Origin: Streptomyces gelaticus
Lineage (GTDB): Bacteria; Actinomycetota; Actinomycetes; Streptomycetales; Streptomycetaceae
DNA length: 64,000 bases
Assembly: GCF_014649535.1 (NCBI RefSeq)
Contig: NZ_BMTF01000004.1
Location: 112,397 to 176,396 of the forward strand
Direction of reading: 5' to 3'
Shown here in pieces: positions 24,927 to 33,342 of the stretch. The notes under the pieces are model-generated. The model had not been told where the DNA came from. It did not search any database and was given only the letters and a program-made list of their open reading frames with translations. A program made the position numbers and the translations under genes. Each line of letters starts with the position of its first letter. Within the stretch, counting starts at the first letter, position 1.

Positions 24927-25895
24927 ATGCGCGCACTCCTCGTGGTCAATCCAGCTGCTACCACCACCAGTGCGCGGACCCGTGACGTGCTCATCCACGC
25001 GCTGGCCAGCGAGATGAAGCTGGAGGCCGTGACCACGGAATACCGCGGCCACGCCCGGGACCTGGGGCGGCGGGCCGCGGACGACGACGACATCGACATG
25101 GTGGTCGCCCTGGGCGGCGACGGCACGGTCAACGAGGTCGTCAACGGCCTCCTCCACAACGGCCCCGACCTGGACAACCTCCCGCGCCTCGCGGTGGTCC
25201 CCGGCGGGTCCACCAATGTGTTCGCGCGCGCTCTGGGCCTGCCCAACGACGCGGTGGAGGCGACCGGAGCGATCCTGGACGCACTCGCCAACCGGACCGA
25301 ACGCACGGTCGGCCTCGGGCTGGCGGTCGGCACCCCCGGCACGGAGGACGAATCGGTCCCGGAACGCTGGTTCACCTTCTGCGCCGGCCTCGGATTCGAC
25401 GCGGGCGTGGTCGGCCGCGTCGAACAGCAACGCGAACGCGGCAAGCGCTCCACGCACGCGCTCTACGTACGCCAGGTGCTCCGGCAATTCATCGACGAGC
25501 CGCACCGCAGGCAAGGCGTGATGACCCTGGAGACCCCCGGGCACGAACCGGTCACCGATCTGGCGCTGTCCATAATCTCCAACACCGCCCCCTGGTCCTA
25601 CCTGGGCAATCGTCCTCTGTACGCGTCCCCGAAGGCCACTTTCGACACCGGCCTGGACGTGCTCGGGCTGAAGCGGCTCTCCACCCCGGCGGTCGCCCGC
25701 TACGGCACCCAGCTGCTCACTTCGAGCCCGGAGAGGGGCCCGTCCGGCAAGCACGCGGTTTCACTCCATGACCTCACGGACTTCACCTTGCATTCAAAGG
25801 TGCCGCTCCCCTTCCAGATGGACGGCGACCACCTGGGAGTGCGCACGAGTGTGACGTTCACAGGCGTACGCCGTGCACTGCGTGTGATTGTGTGA
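24927..25895 (+). CDS. Diacylglycerol kinase-family lipid kinase
   Basis: The 322-residue lipid kinase has the nucleotide motif MVVALGGDGTVNEVVNGLLH at about residues 65-84 and VVPGGSTNVFARALGLP downstream. These are the hallmarks of the DgkB/YegS family, which phosphorylates diacylglycerol, sphingosine or related lipids at the membrane. The C-terminal beta-sandwich region (PWSYLGNRPLYASP, LPFQMDGDHLG) is also typical. It stands alone with its own promoter region, downstream of the sigH block. Confidence 0.9.
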   Translation: MRALLVVNPAATTTSARTRDVLIHALASEMKLEAVTTEYRGHARDLGRRAADDDDIDMVVALGGDGTVNEVVNGLLHNGPDLDNLPRLAVVPGGSTNVFARALGLPNDAVEATGAILDALANRTERTVGLGLAVGTPGTEDESVPERWFTFCAGLGFDAGVVGRVEQQRERGKRSTHALYVRQVLRQFIDEPHRRQGVMTLETPGHEPVTDLALSIISNTAPWSYLGNRPLYASPKATFDTGLDVLGLKRLSTPAVARYGTQLLTSSPERGPSGKHAVSLHDLTDFTLHSKVPLPFQMDGDHLGVRTSVTFTGVRRALRVIV

Positions 25896-26213
25896 GTGGA
25901 AGGGGCCAAAGTCCTTTGACTCGAACGTTTGGGCTGGGCTCCACCCCATAGAAGTACGGCTGTGACCTAGTCGACACCGAGGAATCAAAAAAAAGTTTCC
26001 AGAAGGGGTTGTATCCGCCGCTGAGGTTTGCGAATCTCTACATGGCGATCGGGACGGCCCGCAACACCGGCCTCCACTGAGAGCCAGAACCCCTCCTTAC
26101 TGCACAGGACCACAACCAGTTCATCTGGGCGTCGGCCCGTCACCTGCGGGGGGATTCGTGAAAGCGTTCACATTCACAAGCACAGTATGTAATACCAAGG
26201 AGAGGTAGCAGCC
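25896..26213 (+). other. Long leader/promoter region of wblE
   Basis: 318 bases contain no gene. There is an A-rich run (about 25986-25996) and a GTGAA-4-TTCAC palindrome at 26158-26171. The ribosome site AAGGAGAGG ends ten bases before wblE. Such a long non-coding upstream region suggests multiple promoters or a structured 5' leader for wblE. Confidence 0.55.
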
Positions 26214-26471
26214 ATGGACTGGCGTCACAACGCCGTTTGTCGCGAGGAAGACCCCGAGCTGTTCTTCCCCATCGGCAACACCGGTCCTGCGCTGCTGCAG
26301 ATCGAGGAAGCCAAGGCCGTCTGCCGTCGCTGCCCCGTCATGGAGCAGTGCCTGCAGTGGGCGCTCGAGTCCGGCCAGGACTCCGGCGTCTGGGGTGGCC
26401 TCAGCGAGGACGAGCGTCGCGCCATGAAGCGTCGCGCCGCTCGCAACCGGGCGCGCAACGCCAGCGCCTGA
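26214..26471 (+). CDS. wblE: WhiB-family iron-sulfur regulator WblE
   Basis: The 85-residue Wbl protein has the four cluster cysteines Cys9, Cys37, Cys40 and Cys46 (AVCREED, EAKAVCRRCPVMEQC), the GVWGG turn and an arginine-rich C-terminal tail (RRAMKRRAARNRARN). It is the WhiB1-like member conserved in all actinobacteria. These proteins bind a [4Fe-4S] cluster and region 4 of the primary sigma factor. The neighbourhood (sigH on one side, histidine kinase on the other) fits wblE. Confidence 0.95.
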   Translation: MDWRHNAVCREEDPELFFPIGNTGPALLQIEEAKAVCRRCPVMEQCLQWALESGQDSGVWGGLSEDERRAMKRRAARNRARNASA

Positions 26472-26576
26472 CCGACGCCACCGCTACGAGCCTCAGCCAG
26501 GCGGCGCGTACAGAGCGTACGCACAACCCCGCCCCCCGAGTCGCAGCGCGCAGTACCCCCGAAGCGCATGCATGAA

Positions 26577-26614
26577 CAGTGAGCCCGGACCGTGCGAACG
26601 GTCCGGGCTCACTG
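26577..26614. terminator. Strong hairpin terminator after wblE
   Basis: Two 17-base arms (26577-26593 and 26598-26614) pair perfectly around a GCGA tetraloop. They lie between wblE and the convergent histidine-kinase gene. Confidence 0.88.
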
Positions 26615-26673
26615 CTGTGTTCACGCTGCCGCCGGTCCGCCCGTCCACAGCGGTGAACAGACCGGCCGGCGGG

Positions 26674-28140
26674 CTACTTCTGGGGCAGGACGGGGATGTC
26701 GAGCACGACCTGGGTGCCGCGCTCGGGGGCCGGGACCATGCCGAAGGTTCCGCCCAACTCGCCTTCCACCAGTGTCCGGACGATCTGCAGACCCAGATTG
26801 CCGGCGCGCTGCGGATCGAACCCCTCGGGCAGCCCGCACCCGTCGTCCTGGACCGTGATCAGCAGCCGCGCTCCGGCGGAGGAACCGCCGCGCACCGCGG
26901 ACACCTCCACCGTGCCGGACTCGGCGAGGGTGAAGGCGTGTTCCAGGGCGTTCTGCAGGACCTCCGTGAGCACCATCGCCAGGGGTGTGGCCACTTCGGC
27001 GTCGAGGATGCCGAAGCGTCCCGTCCGGCGGCAGGTGACCTTGCCCGGCGAGATCTCGGCGACCATCGCGATGACACGGTCGGCGATCTCGTCGAACTCC
27101 ACCCGCTCGTCCAGATTCTGGGACAGCGTCTCATGGACGATGGCGATCGAACCGACGCGCCGTACCGCCTCGTTGAGCGCCTCGCGGCCCCGTACGGAGT
27201 CCATCCGCCGGGCCTGGAGGCGCAACAGGGCGGCAACGGTCTGGAGGTTGTTCTTCACCCGGTGGTGGATCTCCCGGATGGTGGCGTCCTTGGTGATCAA
27301 CTCGCGTTCGCGGCGGCGGAGTTCGGTGACGTCCCGGAGCAGGACCAGGGAGCCGATGCGGACACCCTTGGGCTTGAGCGGGATCGCCCGGAGCTGGATC
27401 ACCCCGCCCGCGCACTCGACCTCGAACTCCCGGGGCGCGTAGCCGCTGGCCAGTTTCACCAGGGCCTCGTCCACCGGGCCCCGGGAGGGAGCGAGTTCGG
27501 CGGTGATGCCGCCCAGGTGCTGGCCGACCAGATCGGAGGCGAGGCCGAGCCGGTGGTACGCGGAGAGGCCGTTGGGGCTGGCGTACTGGACGACCCCGTC
27601 GGCGTCGAGCCGGATCAGCCCGTCGCCGACGCGCGGCGAGGCGTCCATGTCGACCTGCTGGCCGGGGAAGGGGAAGGCCCCGGCAGCGATCATCTGGGCC
27701 AGGTCGGCGGCCGACTGGAGGTAGGTGAGCTCCAGCCTGGACGGGGTCCGGACGGTGAGGAGGTTCGTGTTGCGCGCGATGACGCCGAGGACCCGGCCCT
27801 CCCTGCGCACGGGGATCGACTCGACCCGTACCGGCACCTCCTCGCGCCACTCCGGGTCGCCCTCGCGCACGATCCGGCCCTCGTCCAGCGCCGCGTCCAG
27901 CAGCGGACGGCGGCCGCGCGGCACCAGATGCCCGACCATGTCGTCCTGGTAGGAGGTGGGGCCGGTGTTGGGGCGCATCTGCGCCACGGACACATAGCGG
28001 GTGCCGTCACGGGTGGGGACCCAGAGCACGAGGTCGGCGAAGGAGAGGTCGGAGAGCAGCTGCCACTCCGAGACCAGCAGGTGCAGCCACTCCAGGTCGG
28101 TGTCGCTGAGGGCTGTGTGCTGGCGGACGAGGTCGTTCAT
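26674..28140 (-). CDS. PdtaS-like sensor histidine kinase (HisKA_2)
   Basis: The 488-residue cytoplasmic kinase has an N-terminal GAF-like domain (about 1-160), a PAS domain (about 170-280; DADGVVQYASPNGLSAYHRL, RIGSLVLLRDVTELRRRERE), a HisKA_2 phosphoacceptor helix (REIHHRVKNNLQTVAALLRL, His about 299) and a HATPase domain ending QDDGCGLP, GNLGLQIVRTL. No membrane segment. Members of this class pair with ANTAR-type antiterminators such as PdtaR; none is nearby. ATG at 28138-28140. Confidence 0.92.
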   Translation of the reverse strand: MNDLVRQHTALSDTDLEWLHLLVSEWQLLSDLSFADLVLWVPTRDGTRYVSVAQMRPNTGPTSYQDDMVGHLVPRGRRPLLDAALDEGRIVREGDPEWREEVPVRVESIPVRREGRVLGVIARNTNLLTVRTPSRLELTYLQSAADLAQMIAAGAFPFPGQQVDMDASPRVGDGLIRLDADGVVQYASPNGLSAYHRLGLASDLVGQHLGGITAELAPSRGPVDEALVKLASGYAPREFEVECAGGVIQLRAIPLKPKGVRIGSLVLLRDVTELRRRERELITKDATIREIHHRVKNNLQTVAALLRLQARRMDSVRGREALNEAVRRVGSIAIVHETLSQNLDERVEFDEIADRVIAMVAEISPGKVTCRRTGRFGILDAEVATPLAMVLTEVLQNALEHAFTLAESGTVEVSAVRGGSSAGARLLITVQDDGCGLPEGFDPQRAGNLGLQIVRTLVEGELGGTFGMVPAPERGTQVVLDIPVLPQK

Positions 28141-28858
28141 GGAGGGCACGTGTGCGAGCGTACCCGCGGAGGAGCAATGGTTCCGAACCGGACGACCGGG
28201 CTGTGCGTGCAAGGGGAGAAGGCCGGAAAATTGCGGCCGTCGTATGGATGGACACGGCGAATGGTCTAGTCCACAATGCTGGGGACAGAACTTCCGCTCT
28301 CCCCGCACAGGAGAGTGGATCGAGGTACCGCGCTCTCTGCCCTGACCGCGCCGGTACCTCTCCCCGGCCGGGGGCACCGCACACCGCCGGCCGACCGGAC
28401 CGTCCGTGAAGGCCGGTCTTACTCCGGGCTGCGGTGCCGGACGGGCCGAGGGTCCCGTCCCGGCGCCGTGGCCCGCGGGTGCTTTCGGGGCAGTTCCCGT
28501 ATTCGGCGGGTCCGGTGACCTCGGCCAGGGCGCGGAGCGCGTCAGGGTCCTGACCGCGGGCGATCGTCATCTCCTGCGCCGCATCCGGAGCGGCAGGATC
28601 TCCAGGACCGCCCGGAACTCCCCGGCGACCCCGGCCGTCGGCAGCCCGGCCGTCCCACCGGACATGATCCGGCCCGGCCGCCCGCCTCCTCGGCCGGAGA
28701 ATGGCGGACATGTCGAGCACTTCCCAGCGGCGCCCCGGTGCGTCGGCAGTGCCGTTCGGACGAGTCTGGCACGGTGCGCCGGACATCCGCCGGCGGACCG
28801 CGTCCGGGACGTGAACATCCCGTGCCCGCGTTGCCCGGGTCTGCTAGATTGGAGACCA
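28141..28858. other. Long region without a convincing gene
   Basis: Roughly 720 bases lie between the histidine-kinase gene and nagB. A few short frames are open, for example a minus-strand reading MTIARGQDPDALRALAEV near 28570, but none has a good start, codon bias and length together. What stands out is a DasR-like site at 28262-28273 with no gene placed to use it. The region may hold a small RNA or decayed coding sequence. Confidence 0.45.
28262..28273. promoter_or_regulatory. Second DasR-like (dre) site
   Basis: TGGTCTAGTCCA differs at one position from the symmetric dre core TGGTCTAGACCA. It lies 120 bases upstream of the histidine-kinase start on the opposite side from nagB and about 640 bases before nagB. 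Confidence 0.55.
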
Positions 28859-28874
28859 ATTGGTCTATACCACC
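28859..28874 (+). promoter_or_regulatory. DasR operator (dre) of nagB
   Basis: The core TGGTCTATACCA (28861-28872) differs from the ideal dre core at one position and lies 32 bases before the nagB GTG, inside the promoter. It matches the known DasR repression of nagB, lifted by glucosamine-6-phosphate. Confidence 0.9.
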
Positions 28875-28905
28875 TGACTCAACTCTTCAGATCGGCAGGC
28901 CCCGC

Positions 28906-29691
28906 GTGGAAGTTGTCATCGTCCCGGACGCCAAGGCAGGCGGCGAACTCATCGCGGAGGCCATCGGTGCCCTGCTGAGCCGCAAGCCCGACGCCCTGCT
29001 CGGCGTTGCCACCGGCTCGACCCCGCTGCCCATCTACCAGGCTCTGGCGGCCAAGGTCCGCTCCGGTGCCGTCGACGCCTCGCGCGCCCGCATCTGCCAG
29101 CTCGACGAGTACGTCGGGCTGCCCGCGGGCCACCCCGAGTCCTACCGCTCCGTGGTGCTGCGCGAGGTCATCGAACCGCTCGGCCTGTCCGAGGCGTCCT
29201 TCATGGGCCCGGACGGCGCCGCCGAGGACGTCCGGGCGGCCTGCCTGGCGTACGACAAGGCGCTCGCCGAGGCCGGCGGGGTGGACCTGCAGCTCCTCGG
29301 CATCGGCACCGACGGGCATATCGGCTTCAACGAGCCGTGCTCCTCGCTCGCCTCCCGCACCCGGATCAAGACGCTCACCGAGCAGACCCGCATCGACAAC
29401 GCGCGCTTCTTCGACAACGACATCACGCAGGTGCCGCACCACGTGATCACCCAGGGCATCGGCACCATCCTGGAGTCCCGCCACCCGATCCTGCTCGCCA
29501 CCGGCGAGGGCAAGGCGGACGCCGTTGCGCGGACAGTGGAGGGGCCGGTCGCCTCGTTCGTGCCCGCCTCGGCGCTCCAGCTGCACCCGCACGCGACGGT
29601 GGTGGTGGACGAGGCCGCCGCGTCGAAGCTGAAGCTGGCGGACTACTTCCGCGCCACGTATGCCGCGAAGCCGGCGTGGCAGGGGCTGTAG
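28906..29691 (+). CDS. nagB: Glucosamine-6-phosphate deaminase
   Basis: The enzyme converts glucosamine-6-phosphate to fructose-6-phosphate and ammonia. The 261 residues are the usual length. Motifs: LLGVATGSTPLPIYQAL (phosphate loop), CQLDEYVGLPAGHPESYR (catalytic Asp/Glu region), LLGIGTDGHIGFNEPCSS and HHVITQGIGTIL. The GTG start gives an N-terminus MEVVIVPDAKAGGEL typical of the family. Its product path ends the N-acetylglucosamine catabolism fed by the Das transporter. DasR regulates it through the dre site. Confidence 0.96.
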   Translation: MEVVIVPDAKAGGELIAEAIGALLSRKPDALLGVATGSTPLPIYQALAAKVRSGAVDASRARICQLDEYVGLPAGHPESYRSVVLREVIEPLGLSEASFMGPDGAAEDVRAACLAYDKALAEAGGVDLQLLGIGTDGHIGFNEPCSSLASRTRIKTLTEQTRIDNARFFDNDITQVPHHVITQGIGTILESRHPILLATGEGKADAVARTVEGPVASFVPASALQLHPHATVVVDEAAASKLKLADYFRATYAAKPAWQGL

Positions 29692-29710
29692 GCACCCCCG
29701 GACACACGGA

Positions 29711-29750
29711 AGAGGGCCGGGGAACCCACCGCGGGTGCCCCCGGCCCTCT
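29711..29750. terminator. Terminator between convergent nagB and dasD
   Basis: AGAGGGCCGGGG (29711-29722) pairs with its exact inverse at 29739-29750. An inner ACCC/GGGT pair extends the stem. It serves nagB and the dasABCD block. Confidence 0.88.
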
Positions 29751-29810
29751 CGTATGCCGTCGCGGGCCCGGCCGGGCGTGATGCGGCCCCGGCCCTCATC
29801 ACGCCGGCTC

Positions 29811-31352
29811 TCAGGCCGTCGGGCCGTCCGTGCCCCTGACGACGAGCTCCGCCGCCGCGAGGCCGCAGACGCGGGCCGCGCCGTGGGTGGCGATGTGCAG
29901 GGCGCCCCTGGGGGCCGCCTGCGGGACGCCCATCTCGACGACGACCGTGTCGGGGCGCTGCGCCACCAGGGCGTCGAGCGCCTCGCCCATCCAGGCGTGG
30001 CGGTGGACGTCACGGACGACCACGACGATGCGCCGCTCCCCCGCCGCCCGCAGCACCGCGGCGACGGGTGCCTCGGTCTCGCTGCTGTACGCGCCGGTCC
30101 CGGTGCCCGGCAGCAGCCGGGCCAGCTCGGCGGCGACGCCCCACGGGGTCTCGTTGCCGACGGCGATGTTCGACGCGGAGGTGAACGCGGCGACGTACGC
30201 GGGCTCGGTCAGCGGGCCCGCGGAGCCGGTCACCCGCACCGCCCGGCGGGCGGCGACCAGGCCGATGCCGGAGCCGGTTCCGGTGCCGGGCCCGGTCCCC
30301 TCCTGCCTTGCCGCGCCCGACTCCGAACCGGCCCCCCTGGCCCCCTGCGTCCAGGACGCGAGGGCACGCACCCGTGCGGCCGCGTCCGCGAGCCGCTCCT
30401 CGGCGAGTTCACCGCTGCGCACGGCCCGGACCAGCGCGTCGCGCAGCCGGAGCACCGTGCCGTCGTCCTTCAGGCCGCCGCCGACGCACAGCGCGTCGGC
30501 CCCGGCGGCGATCGCGAGGACGGAACCGTGCTCGATGCCGTACGTCGCGGCGATGGCCTGCATCTCCACGGCGTCGGTGATGATCAGTCCGTCGTAGCCC
30601 AGCTCCTCGCGGAGCAGGCCGGTGAGGATCCGCGGGCTCACGGTGGCGGGGTGGTCCGGGTCGAGCGCCGGCAGCAGGATGTGCGCGCTCATCACGCACT
30701 TGGTGCCCGCCGCGATGGCCGCCCGGAAGGGCACCAGCTCACGGGCGTGCAGGGTCTCCAGGTCCACGTCGATGCGCGGCAGCGCGTGGTGCGAGTCGAT
30801 CGCGGTGTCGCCGTGCCCCGGGAAGTGCTTGGTGCAGGCGGCGACCCCGGCGGCCTGGAGGCCCTCGACGTATGCGGCGGTGTGCCGGGCCACGAGCTGG
30901 GTGTCGGCGCCGAAGGACCGTACGCCGATGACCGGGTTGCCCGGGTTGGAGTTGACGTCCGCGGACGGCGCCCAGTTGAGGTTGACGCCGCACTCGGCGA
31001 GCCGGCGGCCGAGCTCCTGGGCGACCGCGCGGGTCAGGCCGAGGTCGTCGACGTGGCCGAGGGCGAGGTTGCCGGGGAACGAGGAGCCGGTGCGCACCTC
31101 CAGGCGGGTGACGTCACCGCCCTCCTCGTCGATCGCGACGAGGATGTCCTCGCGCTCGGCCCTGAGCTGGGCGGTGAGCGCGGCGACCTGCTCGGGCGTG
31201 CGGATGTTGCGGCCGAACAGGGCGACGGAGGCGAGACCTTCGTCGACCCGGCGCAGCACCCAGTCCGGGGCGGTGGTGCCGGTGAATCCGGGCTGCAGGA
31301 CGGCGAGCGCGTCGCGGGTGACGGTGTCCGTGGCGGATATCAGGGTGGTCAT
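29811..31352 (-). CDS. dasD: Beta-N-acetylglucosaminidase (GH3) of the das locus
   Basis: The 513-residue GH3 enzyme hydrolyses beta-1,4-linked GlcNAc oligosaccharides. Seen motifs: GVAACTKHFPGHGDTAIDSH (catalytic His/Asp-type loop of NagZ-like enzymes), LGYDGLIITDAVEMQAI (nucleophile Asp) and SFGADTQLVARHTAAYV. No signal peptide, so it acts inside on imported chitobiose. It sits just after dasC (8-base gap) in the das operon. An Ala/Gly-rich linker (about residues 345-372) precedes a C-terminal domain. ATG at 31350-31352. Confidence 0.93.
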   Translation of the reverse strand: MTTLISATDTVTRDALAVLQPGFTGTTAPDWVLRRVDEGLASVALFGRNIRTPEQVAALTAQLRAEREDILVAIDEEGGDVTRLEVRTGSSFPGNLALGHVDDLGLTRAVAQELGRRLAECGVNLNWAPSADVNSNPGNPVIGVRSFGADTQLVARHTAAYVEGLQAAGVAACTKHFPGHGDTAIDSHHALPRIDVDLETLHARELVPFRAAIAAGTKCVMSAHILLPALDPDHPATVSPRILTGLLREELGYDGLIITDAVEMQAIAATYGIEHGSVLAIAAGADALCVGGGLKDDGTVLRLRDALVRAVRSGELAEERLADAAARVRALASWTQGARGAGSESGAARQEGTGPGTGTGSGIGLVAARRAVRVTGSAGPLTEPAYVAAFTSASNIAVGNETPWGVAAELARLLPGTGTGAYSSETEAPVAAVLRAAGERRIVVVVRDVHRHAWMGEALDALVAQRPDTVVVEMGVPQAAPRGALHIATHGAARVCGLAAAELVVRGTDGPTA

Positions 31353-31360
31353 GGGCGGCG

Positions 31361-32218
31361 TTATCCCTTCACGGCACCGGAGGTGAGGCCGGTCGCCATG
31401 TACTTCTGGACCAGCAGGAAGAAGGCCACGACCGGGATGGCGATCAGCGTGGAGGCCGCCATCAGCGCGCCGTAGTCGATGCCTCGCGAGGTGGTGAAGT
31501 TCATCAGCCACACGTTGAGCGTGTATTTGTCGTTGTCCTGCAGCACGACGTAGGCGAGCAGGTATTCGTTCCAGGCCGTGATCAGCGAGAAGATGGACGC
31601 GGCGGCGAGGCCGGGGGCCAGCAGGGGGAAGGTGACGCGCCAGAACGCTCCCATCCGGCTGCAGCCGTCGACCATGGCCGACTCCTCCAGCTCCTGCGGA
31701 ATGTTGATCACGAAGCCGCGGATCATCCAGGTGGCGAACGGCAGGGTGGAGACGAGGTAGATGACGATGACGCCCCAGTACTCGTTGAGTCCACCGAGGT
31801 CGTTGAGCTGGATGTAAATGGGGATCAGCATGGCCGTCGGGGGCAGCAGCTGGACGACGAGCAGCACGATCATGAAGAACTTGCGTCCGCGGAACCGGAA
31901 GCGGCCGATGGCGAAGGCCGCGATCGTGGCCAGCAGCATGCCGCCGAGGACAGCGACACCGCACACGATGAGGCTGGATTCGATGGCGGTGGCGAAGTTC
32001 GGCTGTTTGACGGCCCGGGAGAAGTTGTCGAAGGTGATCGACGTCGGCCAGAGCGTCTGGTCGTAGCTGCGGATCTCGGCGTTGGGCCGCAGGGAGCTGA
32101 CGATCAGCCAGTAGACCGGGAACGCCATCAGCACGAAGGCGACGAGGCCCGCGATGTTGTAGCCGATGCGGCTCTTCTTGCGGTCCGGGCGGAGGACCCG
32201 GGGGGCGGAGGTACTCAC
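31361..32218 (-). CDS. dasC: Chitobiose ABC transporter permease DasC
   Basis: The MalG-type permease has 285 residues and six membrane segments, with the EAA loop IPQELEESAMVDGCSRMGAFWR contacting the MsiK-type ATPase. Its GTG overlaps the dasB stop (GTGA). It works with DasB and the lipoprotein DasA to take up N,N'-diacetylchitobiose. No ATPase gene is in the cluster; in S. coelicolor the shared MsiK energises the system. Confidence 0.95.
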   Translation of the reverse strand: MSTSAPRVLRPDRKKSRIGYNIAGLVAFVLMAFPVYWLIVSSLRPNAEIRSYDQTLWPTSITFDNFSRAVKQPNFATAIESSLIVCGVAVLGGMLLATIAAFAIGRFRFRGRKFFMIVLLVVQLLPPTAMLIPIYIQLNDLGGLNEYWGVIVIYLVSTLPFATWMIRGFVINIPQELEESAMVDGCSRMGAFWRVTFPLLAPGLAAASIFSLITAWNEYLLAYVVLQDNDKYTLNVWLMNFTTSRGIDYGALMAASTLIAIPVVAFFLLVQKYMATGLTSGAVKG

Positions 32219-33210
32219 TCGACCTCTCCGATCTTGAGCAGCTGGCGCAGGTAGTACACGGCGACGCCGGACAGCAGCAGGACCGTGATGAGTGAGATGG
32301 CGGCGCCCTGGCTGAACGAGTTGGACTCGAAGGCCTTCTCGAACGAGTAGATGCCGAGGACGGAGTACTCGGGTTCCGGCTTGTTGCCGCGCATCAGGAA
32401 GATCTGGCCGAAGACATTGAAGTCCCACAGCACGGAAAGGGTGGCGACCATCTGGAAGACCGGCTTGATGACGGGCCAGGTGACGAAGCGGAAGACGCCG
32501 AAGGTGCCGGCTCCGTCGAGCGATGCGGCTTCTTCGAGCTCCTTGGGAACCTGGGTCAGCGCGGCGTACAAGGTCACGGAGACGAAGGGGACGGCGCCCC
32601 AGACCACCACCGCGCCGATGACGACGAAGCCCTGCTTCGGGTCCAGGAACCAGTTGTGTCCCTGTGCGTCGATCCCGAGGTACTTGGTCAGCACCATGTT
32701 CAGGACGCCGTAGTCGGAGTCGGCGAACCACCGGAAGATGGAGGTGGCCACGAGGAGCGGCATGGACCAGGCGGCGACCAGCGCGGCGGTCAGCAGGAGC
32801 CGTACCCACGTGGACATCCGCTGCATGAGCATGGAGAGGCCCAGGCCGACGGCCATGGTCGCCACGACGCAGACGGCCATGAAGACGACGGTCCGCAGGA
32901 CGACGTGCCAGAACTCGCCGTCTCCGAGGATGTTGGTGAACTGGTCGAAGCCCACCCACGGAGCGGCATCTCCCGTCCACAGCTCACGGCGCCCCACGTC
33001 CTGGAAGGACATGACGACCGTCTTGATGAAGGGCCAGACGAACACGGCGGCGATCGCGATGAACGCCGGAGCTATCAGGAGGTACGGCAGCAGAGCGCCG
33101 GCCTTCCGCGGTGGACGATTCCCGTTCGTCGCAGGCTGGGGTCGCGTCCCCTCAGGGGCCCGCGGGACGGACACCGGCGGGTCGGCTGCTTTCATATCGG
33201 CGGCACTCAC
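32215..33210 (-). CDS. dasB: Chitobiose ABC transporter permease DasB
   Basis: The MalF-type permease has 331 residues, a proline-rich cytoplasmic N-terminus, then six to seven membrane spans (LLPYLLIAPAFIAIAAVFVW onward). The EAA loop is QVPKELEEAASLDGAGTFGV. The GTG at 33208-33210 has GGAAGG nine bases upstream; an ATG at 33195 lacks a site. It is coupled to dasC by a four-base overlap and separated from dasA by a hairpin. Confidence 0.94.
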   Translation of the reverse strand: MSAADMKAADPPVSVPRAPEGTRPQPATNGNRPPRKAGALLPYLLIAPAFIAIAAVFVWPFIKTVVMSFQDVGRRELWTGDAAPWVGFDQFTNILGDGEFWHVVLRTVVFMAVCVVATMAVGLGLSMLMQRMSTWVRLLLTAALVAAWSMPLLVATSIFRWFADSDYGVLNMVLTKYLGIDAQGHNWFLDPKQGFVVIGAVVVWGAVPFVSVTLYAALTQVPKELEEAASLDGAGTFGVFRFVTWPVIKPVFQMVATLSVLWDFNVFGQIFLMRGNKPEPEYSVLGIYSFEKAFESNSFSQGAAISLITVLLLSGVAVYYLRQLLKIGEVE

Positions 33211-33248
33211 TGTGCTGGCCTTCCGTTCGGACCTGGTACCGGAGGACA

Positions 33249-33278
33249 GGGGTGGCAGCTCCTTCGGACTGCCACCCC
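33249..33278 (-). terminator. Intercistronic hairpin between dasA and dasB
   Basis: GGGGTGGCAG (33249-33258) and CTGCCACCCC (33269-33278) pair over ten bases around a ten-base loop. It lies in the 132-base dasA-dasB gap. It probably attenuates transcription or protects the dasA message, giving more binding protein than permease. Confidence 0.65.
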
Positions 33279-33342
33279 CGCAGATGATCACTGGAGTCGG
33301 TGGTTCACGGACTCACCGGCTCGGACTCCGTGAGCCGGAGGC

